From: Thomasclavelia sp.
GTDB taxonomy: Bacteria > Bacillota_I > Bacilli_A > Erysipelotrichales > Erysipelotrichaceae
NCBI GenBank assembly: GCA_020024765.1
Contig: JAHHTG010000028.1
Coordinates: 1-12,457 of the forward strand
DNA: 12,457 bases
Direction: 5' to 3'
Shown: piece after piece, positions 1 through 4,870 of the stretch
How the letters are laid out: each line of letters starts with the position of its first letter
Position numbering within the stretch: the first letter of the stretch is position 1
The notes under the pieces: generated by a model
The model's database searches: none
What the model saw: the letters and a program-made list of their open reading frames with translations, nothing else
Told to the model about the DNA's origin: nothing
Made by a program: the position numbers and the translations under genes

Positions 1-179
1 AACCCCAATGGGTTATTTTTGTATTTATTAAACAAGTACACAATTGAACCATGGTTTAGGCTTTTACTAAGTTCTTTCTCAATAAAGTCTTTATGTTTTT
101 CAATAAACTCAAAGATATTCTCAATTTTTGTAAAGTCTACCACAAAACCATAACCTTCTAATAAATTGCTGTTAATCAT
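1..179 (-). CDS. Hypothetical protein, N-terminal part (runs off window)
   Basis: An open frame starts with ATG at 177-179 and stays open for 59 codons to the left edge, so the C-terminus is missing. A good ribosome binding site (AGAGGGG, 185-191) lies 5 nt before the start, which is the main reason to call it a gene. The peptide begins MINSNLLEGYGFVVDF and continues as a charged, Lys/Glu/Phe-rich stretch that is probably helical. No signal peptide, membrane segment or catalytic motif is visible. It starts 47 nt after the stop of the 188-codon gene with no terminator visible between them, so the two may be co-transcribed. I do not recognise the family, and no function is assigned. Confidence 0.6.
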   Translation of the reverse strand, partial: MINSNLLEGYGFVVDFTKIENIFEFIEKHKDFIEKELSKSLNHGSIVYLFNKYKNNPLG

Positions 180-184
180 AGAAA

Positions 185-191
185 CCCCTCT
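185..191 (-). promoter_or_regulatory. Ribosome binding site of the partial left-edge gene
   Basis: AGAGGGG on the minus strand, with a 5-nt spacer to the ATG at 177-179. It supports this short, truncated frame as a translated gene. Confidence 0.55.
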
Positions 192-226
192 AATCTTTGT
201 GCATTCAGCATCACATATTATTTTAA

Positions 227-793
227 TTAAGATTGATTAGCCAATAGATTGTTAATTTCTCGAGCCATTTCAACTAAACTTTGGTTGAATTTTTCTTCGT
301 ATAATTCTTCAACTTTAACTCCAGTTAAATAACTTACAATTAAAGCGTAGCGATATAATTCCGTTTTAATGTTTTGATCAGCTAAAGAAACTTTCTCACC
401 AGCAAACATTCTTGCGAGATTTTCGGCTACTATCTTATTCTTTGCGATTAAAAACTTAAGTCCTGCAAATTCGGGTAAACCACGTGCTTCAACATCACTC
501 ATTTCAAAGTATGCATTTTTTAATTCATCTTTATCAAGATTAATATTTTCAGCTGCTTTGCCTAATTTTTTCTTAAATTCTTCATCAGAAAATAATTCAG
601 GATATGTTTTCTTATAGTTAATGTCTAAGAAATGATCATTTTCATCTTTAGTATCACCTCTAAAAGCACAACTAAACATGATTTCAAAATATTGTTTAGA
701 GCCGGCTTGCGATTGTTTGTCGGCTACAGCCCTGATTAATTTTAGTAATAATTCACTTTGGTCTTCATTTGACATATCAATGTATCGTTCCAC
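227..793 (-). CDS. Hypothetical protein, 188 aa, family not recognised
   Basis: This complete frame encodes a 188-residue soluble, charged and apparently mostly helical protein. It has no signal peptide or clear transmembrane segment. I chose the GTG start (791-793) because a near-perfect AGGAGGA site lies 7 nt before it. The next in-frame ATG is codon 7 and would be about 25 nt from that site. The middle part (about residues 60-100) is rich in Asp, Glu and Lys. The C-terminal third (about 115-185) reads as amphipathic helices. No enzyme or DNA-binding motif can be seen. The gene stands apart from the hup terminator by a 300-nt gap and is followed by the truncated left-edge gene. Codon use looks like that of its neighbours. 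It could be a lineage-specific protein; the function is unknown. Confidence 0.75.
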   Translation of the reverse strand: MERYIDMSNEDQSELLLKLIRAVADKQSQAGSKQYFEIMFSCAFRGDTKDENDHFLDINYKKTYPELFSDEEFKKKLGKAAENINLDKDELKNAYFEMSDVEARGLPEFAGLKFLIAKNKIVAENLARMFAGEKVSLADQNIKTELYRYALIVSYLTGVKVEELYEEKFNQSLVEMAREINNLLANQS

Positions 794-800
794 GATGAAA

Positions 801-807
801 TCCTCCT
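801..807 (-). promoter_or_regulatory. Ribosome binding site selecting a GTG start
   Basis: AGGAGGA on the minus strand with a 7-nt spacer to the GTG at 791-793. It decides in favour of the GTG over the ATG six codons downstream. Confidence 0.8.
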
Positions 808-849
808 ATACAAAATGACTGATACGTTTGCCATTATTATTCCATTTCT

Positions 850-878
850 ATTCTAGTTCATATTGTATTCTTTTTCCA
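850..878 (-). promoter_or_regulatory. Weak promoter candidate for the 188-aa gene
   Basis: TGGAAA (873-878) and TAGAAT (850-855) are separated by 17 nt on the minus strand. They match 4/6 and 5/6 positions of the SigA -35 and -10 consensus. Transcription would begin near 843 and leave a leader of about 50 nt. Such AT-rich DNA gives many chance matches; another -10-like TACAAT lies at 862-867. Confidence 0.3.
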
Positions 879-914
879 CCTTACAAATATCTAAATTTAT
901 AGTACAATTCTCTT

Positions 915-943
915 AAAAATATATTTTTATATATATCATATAT
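915..943. repeat. AT-only palindrome pair
   Basis: AAAAATATATTTTT (915-928) is a perfect 14-bp palindrome. It is followed at once by ATATAT-C-ATATAT (931-943), a second dyad around one centre base. It lies upstream of the promoter candidate of the 188-aa gene. It could act as an UP-like or bent element, or a protein-binding site. It could also simply reflect AT richness. Confidence 0.4.
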
Positions 944-1047
944 AGACCTATGTACATTTATGATAAAGCTCCATTTAAAGCCATTTCAGCGACTTTGTCA
1001 TTGATTGTGTATAAATATCCCTAAATGTGAAAAAACTCTACAAACGT

Positions 1048-1073
1048 AAAAAAAGACCTATTTATAGGTCTTT
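1048..1073 (-). terminator. Intrinsic terminator of hup
   Basis: On the minus strand AAAGACCTA and TAGGTCTTT form a perfect 9-bp stem with a 4-nt loop (arms 1065-1073 and 1052-1060). Seven T residues run on from the stem (plus-strand A tract 1048-1054, partly shared with its foot). It begins about 25 nt after the hup stop and ends that transcript. Confidence 0.9.
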
Positions 1074-1097
1074 GGATATTTATTGAAAAAATTGTTA

Positions 1098-1382
1098 TTA
1101 TTTTACGCAATCTTTTAAAGCTTTTGCTGCTTTAAATGTAGGAACGTTAGTAGCTGGGATTTCGATAGCTTCTCTAGTTGCAGGGTTGATACCTGTACGA
1201 GAATTTCTGTGTTTAACTTCGAATTTACCAAATCCAGGAATATCTACTTTACCACCGTTTTGAAGAGTATTAGCGATTGTATTGAAAACTAGTTCTACAG
1301 TTTCAGTTGCACTTTTTTTAGTAACGCCTGTTTGTTCAGCAACGATATCAACTAAGGCTTTTTTGTTTAATGTATCAGTCAT
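1098..1382 (-). CDS. hup: DNA-binding protein HU
   Basis: HU is the small histone-like dimer that bends and compacts the nucleoid. The 94-residue protein has the usual length. It contains an N-terminal helical dimerisation region (about 1-45) and the family signature at about 50-77: GFGKFEV, the Arg-rich turn, then GINPATRE and EIPA, which form the DNA-binding arm. I start at the ATG at 1380-1382 because AGGGAGGT (1390-1397) lies 7 nt upstream. A longer frame starting eight codons earlier would place that site inside the coding region. The C-terminus reads LKDCVK where an Ala is more usual in place of Cys. The gene follows nrnA by 55 nt and has its own promoter and terminator, which fits a highly expressed protein that can be transcribed separately. 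Confidence 0.96.
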   Translation of the reverse strand: MTDTLNKKALVDIVAEQTGVTKKSATETVELVFNTIANTLQNGGKVDIPGFGKFEVKHRNSRTGINPATREAIEIPATNVPTFKAAKALKDCVK

Positions 1383-1389
1383 TTTATTT

Positions 1390-1397
1390 ACCTCCCT
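1390..1397 (-). promoter_or_regulatory. Ribosome binding site fixing the hup start
   Basis: AGGGAGGT on the minus strand with a 7-nt spacer to the ATG at 1380-1382. It rules out the longer 102-codon reading. Confidence 0.85.
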
Positions 1398-1413
1398 ATG
1401 ACTCACTCATATT

Positions 1414-1441
1414 ATTATACTTATAATTATTCATTATTCAA
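1414..1441 (-). promoter_or_regulatory. SigA-type promoter of hup
   Basis: TTGAAT (1436-1441) and a perfect TATAAT (1414-1419) are 16 nt apart on the minus strand. The -35 element overlaps the TGA stop of nrnA (1438-1440). The predicted start near 1407 gives a leader of about 25 nt that contains the hup ribosome binding site. Confidence 0.65.
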
Positions 1442-2376
1442 TAACTTATTAATTGTTTTAAATCCTTTAATAATTCCTTCAATGTGAAAGCATTTATGCC
1501 CTTAATACCACAGGCATTCGCATGCCCCCCTCCTTGATATTTATTGGCAATTTCATTGATTTTAAAGGCTTTTTTACTGCGAAGTGAAACATCATATGTT
1601 CCCTCGTTATTTTGTGTAAAGACAACCCAAATTTTGAAATCATCAACACCACTTAAGTCACTAATAAATGCACGGGCTTTACTAGAAGTGATGTGATATT
1701 TATCAAGTTCTTCTTTATCCAAAATTGCATAAGCAAGACCACCATCGAGTATCATCTTTGAACGTAAATATGTGCAGAATTGAAAATCTTCGAATGTTAC
1801 ACTGAAAAGATGCTCATTAATTTCATTGATGTCGATTCCAGATTCGGTTAAAATACTCGCTACTCTTAAAGTTTCTGATGTTGTATTAGAGGTCTTAAAA
1901 CTTAAAGTATCTGTTAAAAGACCAGAATATAAATAAGTCGCTGCTTCTTTGGAAATTGTTAGATGCTTAAAGGAATCGCTTTTGAAAATATCGACTAATA
2001 CTTGTGCTGTTGCAGCTGAACTTGGATTAACATAATTATATTTGCCATATTGATCAATAATGATGTGATGATCAATCTTAACTATCTCTTTAGCCATGCT
2101 AAAACGTTCGTCGCTAATGCGTTCGGCATTCGCTGTATCTAAGATGATCGCTAAGCTTTGCCTAACTTTATCATCACTAACTTGTTCAACGATTGGATAA
2201 CGATCATAAGTATCAACACCCATTGCATATACTTCCTTATTCTTAAAATTATCTAAGATAAATTGTTTAAGGCCAAGTTGTGAACCAACAGCATCACCGT
2301 CAGGTCTTTGGTGACGGTAAATTGTAATAATTTGGTAATCAGTAATTAAATTGTACAAATCTTGATAATCGTTCAT
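1438..2376 (-). CDS. nrnA: DHH/DHHA1 phosphoesterase, NrnA-type oligoribonuclease / pAp phosphatase
   Basis: NrnA-family enzymes degrade 2-5-nt RNA fragments to mononucleotides and remove the 3' phosphate of pAp. They act in the cytoplasm with Mn2+. The 312-residue length is typical. Visible metal-binding motifs are H22-x3-D26-G-D28 in RPDGDAVGS, D80 in IILDTA, the DHH triad D102-H103-H104, and D156 in GLLTDT. The C-terminal DHHA1 domain ends with the substrate-binding GGGH (282-285) followed by ANACG. There are no membrane, PAS or CBS domains, so GdpP, RecJ and CBS-containing relatives are unlikely. The gene begins 3 nt after the ackA stop and its only nearby G-rich sequence (TTGGGGTT) lies inside ackA, so translation is probably coupled. 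Relatives also include c-di-AMP/pApA hydrolases such as DhhP, and sequence alone does not separate these activities fully. Confidence 0.9.
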   Translation of the reverse strand: MNDYQDLYNLITDYQIITIYRHQRPDGDAVGSQLGLKQFILDNFKNKEVYAMGVDTYDRYPIVEQVSDDKVRQSLAIILDTANAERISDERFSMAKEIVKIDHHIIIDQYGKYNYVNPSSAATAQVLVDIFKSDSFKHLTISKEAATYLYSGLLTDTLSFKTSNTTSETLRVASILTESGIDINEINEHLFSVTFEDFQFCTYLRSKMILDGGLAYAILDKEELDKYHITSSKARAFISDLSGVDDFKIWVVFTQNNEGTYDVSLRSKKAFKINEIANKYQGGGHANACGIKGINAFTLKELLKDLKQLISY

Positions 2377-2379
2377 AGT

Positions 2380-3585
2380 CTATAACCCCAATATTCTTTG
2401 CGTATCGCGTGCAATAACAAGTTCTTCATTTGTTGGCACAACAAAAACTTTAACACGTGAAGTCGGTTTGCTTAAGCATACTTCAACGCCACGTGATTGA
2501 TGATTTAAATCATAATCAATATCAAGCTGAAGTGCTTCTTCAAGGCGCCTTAAAATGCATGCACGAACATGATCGCTATTTTCACCAATACCAGCAGTAA
2601 ATGTAATTGCATCAACATGGCCTAATTGGACAAAATATCCGCCGATGAAATTGATAACACGATTTGCAAACATATCAATTGCAATATGAGCCTTTAAATT
2701 ACCCATTTCAGCCGATAATAAGACATCGCGGACATCGCTTGATGCCCCACTAATGCCGAGTAAACCTGATTTTTTATTTAAGATTTCATCCATTTGCGAT
2801 GCATCACAATCTAATTTCTTCATCATGTGATAAACAACAGATGGATCTATATCGCCACATCTAGTGCCCATCATAACGCCGCCTAATGGTGTTAATCCCA
2901 TCGATGTGTTTATGACTTTACCACCTTTAATAGCGGTAATTGATACACCATTTCCCATATGACATGTAATTACATTAATATCTTTAATATCTTTGCCCAT
3001 AATTTCTGCAGTACGTTCACAAACATATTTGTGTGAAGTCCCATGAGCACCATAACGGCGTATCTTATAATCCGAACACCATTCAATTGGCACTGGAAAT
3101 AAATAAGATTCCGGTTCCATTGTTTGATGAAACGCGGTATCGAAAACGAAGACGTGGCGAATATTTGGCAAAAATTTACAAAATTCTCGATAACATATTA
3201 AATGTGCAGGATTATGAAGTGGCGCAAGTTCGGCTAATTCTTCAACTTTTGCTACAACATCTTCCGTTACTTCAACCGATTGATTAAAGTATGAACCACC
3301 TTGAACAATACGATGGCCAGCAGCCTCGATTTCATCCAAACTTTGGACAACGCCATAAGATACTAATGATTCCAAAATCTCAGCAATAGCAACATGAACA
3401 GTTATAACGCCATCAGTGCGAATATCTTTAACATGTTTTTCGCCTTTATAGTTTAATGTATATAAGGCTTCATCAAAGCCAATTCGTTCGCAAAGCCCAG
3501 AAGCTAAAACTTCTTCTTCTGGCATTTGAAAAATCTTAAACTTAAGGGATGAACTACCTGAATTAACGGATATAATTTTTGACAT
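2380..3585 (-). CDS. ackA: Acetate kinase
   Basis: AckA interconverts acetyl phosphate + ADP and acetate + ATP. In fermenters it yields ATP at the end of the phosphotransacetylase pathway. The 401-residue length is standard for the ASKHA kinase. Key residues fall one position from the Methanosarcina numbering: N8 in VNSGSSSLKF, R92 in HRIVQGG, D149 in FDTAFHQTM, H181 in HGTSH, R242 in GTRCGDIDP, and Glu in PTNEEL (387-388). The phosphate loop CHMGNGVS (208-215) and the FTAGIGENS adenosine region (329-337) are intact. The start follows GGGAGGA (3591-3597). It sits 15 nt after ylxM and 3 nt before nrnA. No pta gene is present in the window. Its place directly after smc-ftsY-ylxM is unusual, because ffh is the gene found there in Bacillus. 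Confidence 0.97.
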   Translation of the reverse strand: MSKIISVNSGSSSLKFKIFQMPEEEVLASGLCERIGFDEALYTLNYKGEKHVKDIRTDGVITVHVAIAEILESLVSYGVVQSLDEIEAAGHRIVQGGSYFNQSVEVTEDVVAKVEELAELAPLHNPAHLICYREFCKFLPNIRHVFVFDTAFHQTMEPESYLFPVPIEWCSDYKIRRYGAHGTSHKYVCERTAEIMGKDIKDINVITCHMGNGVSITAIKGGKVINTSMGLTPLGGVMMGTRCGDIDPSVVYHMMKKLDCDASQMDEILNKKSGLLGISGASSDVRDVLLSAEMGNLKAHIAIDMFANRVINFIGGYFVQLGHVDAITFTAGIGENSDHVRACILRRLEEALQLDIDYDLNHQSRGVEVCLSKPTSRVKVFVVPTNEELVIARDTQRILGL

Positions 3586-3600
3586 TTTATTCCTCCCTTG

Positions 3601-3915
3601 TTATTCAATTGATTGTAGTTCAGCGATTAAAGCTTGAATTTCTACATTTTCACTCGAACTATATTTATTAAGAATTGCTTGGCGAGCTTCATAATCTGCA
3701 ATTAAACCAAGTTTTTCTTCATATTTTTTTAGTGTTTCTAAACTTCGATGAACAGTATCGTTGACAGCGCTCTTTGAAATTTCTAAATCATCAGCAATTT
3801 CTTGCATAGATAAATCTTCATTAAGATAACTTTCAAGAATTTCACTTTGTCGTTCAGTTAATAGAGTTCCATAAAAGTCTAATAGTAAAATTTCAGTTTG
3901 CCGATTATTGTTCAT
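3601..3915 (-). CDS. ylxM: YlxM, putative SRP-associated HTH protein
   Basis: YlxM is a small helix-turn-helix protein resembling sigma-70 region 4. It is usually encoded beside ftsY and/or ffh and has been linked to the signal recognition particle in Gram-positive bacteria. The 104-residue length is typical. The HTH covers about residues 20-60 (LTERQSEILESY, then LSMQEIADDLEISKSAVND), followed by a helical tail. The ATG (3913-3915) lies inside the end of ftsY, overlapping it by 11 nt. A GAGG lies 9 nt upstream, so translation is probably coupled to ftsY. The expected next gene, ffh, is missing here. YlxM may therefore act on an SRP encoded elsewhere. DNA-binding regulation remains possible from the HTH. 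Confidence 0.92.
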   Translation of the reverse strand: MNNNRQTEILLLDFYGTLLTERQSEILESYLNEDLSMQEIADDLEISKSAVNDTVHRSLETLKKYEEKLGLIADYEARQAILNKYSSSENVEIQALIAELQSIE

Positions 3916-4870
3916 TCTCTAGGTCCTCAATAATACTATATAAATACAAATCTAAATCGAACGGTTTTAAATCATCCATTGTTTCACCCAGTGTCAAGAA
4001 CAATACTGGTATATTGATTAAATCTTTAATCGCAATAACAATACCACCTTTGGATGTACCATCCATCTTAGTAAGGATGATACCAGTTAAATCGGTTACT
4101 TCATTGAATAAAGTCGCTTGTGATAAACCATTTTGTCCCGTAGAAGCATCTAGAACTAGCCATGTATTATGTGGTGCCCCTTCAATTTCACGGCCGATTA
4201 CTTTATTCATTTTAGCAAGTTCAGCCATTAAGTTAACTTTGTTTTGAAGACGACCTGCTGTGTCACAGATTAAGATATCGATATCATGTTCTTTGGCATA
4301 ACGGCAGCCATCAACTAGGACACTACTTGGATCACGATTTTCAACGCCCTTAACGATATCAACATCAAGTTTTTTAGCCCATTTATCAAGTTGTTCAATA
4401 GCACCAGCTCTAAATGTATCAGCAGCAACTAAACATACTTTTTTGCCCATATCTTTATACATCTTAGCTAATTTTGCGGTAGAAGATGTCTTCCCAGATC
4501 CATTAACACCAACCATTAAGATAACTGTTGGACCATTTTCGTTATAGTTAATTGTTTTGATATCTTCACCATAAATATTTCTTAATGATTCATTTAAGAT
4601 TCGGAAAATATCATCTTGCGATAAACGAATATGACGTTTAATTTCTTTTTCGAAAGTTTGAACTACTTTATTTGCTGTTTTAAAACCTAAATCAGCTTCT
4701 AAAAGCGTTACTGTTAAATCTTCTAAGAATGTATCTTTGTTGATGTTACCATCTTTTGTCAAAATTCTTAATTTAGTTCCAAGCGCTTTATTTGTACTTG
4801 CAAAACCACTAAGGTATTTATCACGATCATTTTTCGAGAATTTATTTTTTATACTATCGAATAATCCCAT
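3905..4870 (-). CDS. ftsY: Signal recognition particle receptor FtsY
   Basis: FtsY is the SRP receptor GTPase. It docks Ffh-ribosome complexes at the membrane for co-translational insertion of membrane proteins. The 321 residues comprise a short N-terminal segment (MGLFDSIKNKF) that could form the membrane-targeting amphipathic helix, a helical N domain (about 20-105) and the G domain. GTPase motifs are G1 GVNGSGKT (121-128), the SRP-family DTFRAGA (151-157), G3 DTAGR (203-207), G4 TKMD followed by GTSKGG (267-276) and the closing LGETMDDL (294-301). The long acidic A domain of proteobacterial FtsY is absent, as is common in Gram-positives. The ATG shares one base with the smc stop (TAATG), and AAGGTGG lies 7 nt upstream within smc. 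The motif order and the YlxM partner make the assignment firm. Ffh is excluded because no M domain is present. Confidence 0.97.
   Translation of the reverse strand: MGLFDSIKNKFSKNDRDKYLSGFASTNKALGTKLRILTKDGNINKDTFLEDLTVTLLEADLGFKTANKVVQTFEKEIKRHIRLSQDDIFRILNESLRNIYGEDIKTINYNENGPTVILMVGVNGSGKTSSTAKLAKMYKDMGKKVCLVAADTFRAGAIEQLDKWAKKLDVDIVKGVENRDPSSVLVDGCRYAKEHDIDILICDTAGRLQNKVNLMAELAKMNKVIGREIEGAPHNTWLVLDASTGQNGLSQATLFNEVTDLTGIILTKMDGTSKGGIVIAIKDLINIPVLFLTLGETMDDLKPFDLDLYLYSIIEDLENEQ

Larger units (their letters stand above)
794..1097. other. Intergenic region between hup and the 188-aa gene
   Basis: About 300 nt without a convincing gene. From right to left on the minus strand it holds the hup terminator (1048-1073), a less AT-rich stretch (961-1020) with only tiny open frames, a run of AT palindromes (915-943), a weak promoter candidate (850-878) and the ribosome binding site of the 188-aa gene (801-807). 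I see no riboswitch, tRNA or conserved RNA fold that I can name. Within 961-1020 the minus strand carries a short imperfect direct repeat built on AAATGG and CTTTA. Confidence 0.6.

Noticed and set aside
999..1001. Leader peptide MTKSLKWL followed by stop on the minus strand
   Set aside because: There is no ribosome binding site in place, no run of regulatory codons and no attenuator hairpin after it.
944..1071. AGACCTA shared between 944-950 and the hup terminator stem, suggesting a second terminator or a repeat family
   Set aside because: The copy at 944-950 has no matching arm nearby and no T tract. A 7-base match in such DNA is expected by chance.
1383..1406. Longer hup reading starting eight codons upstream (MSHREVNK)
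   Set aside because: The strong AGGGAGGT site lies inside this extension and is correctly spaced for the downstream ATG, and HU proteins do not carry this extension.
3033..3287. 84-codon open frame on the plus strand inside ackA
   Set aside because: It is antisense to a fully conserved acetate kinase and has no recognisable domain. The open frame is a by-product of the codon use of ackA.
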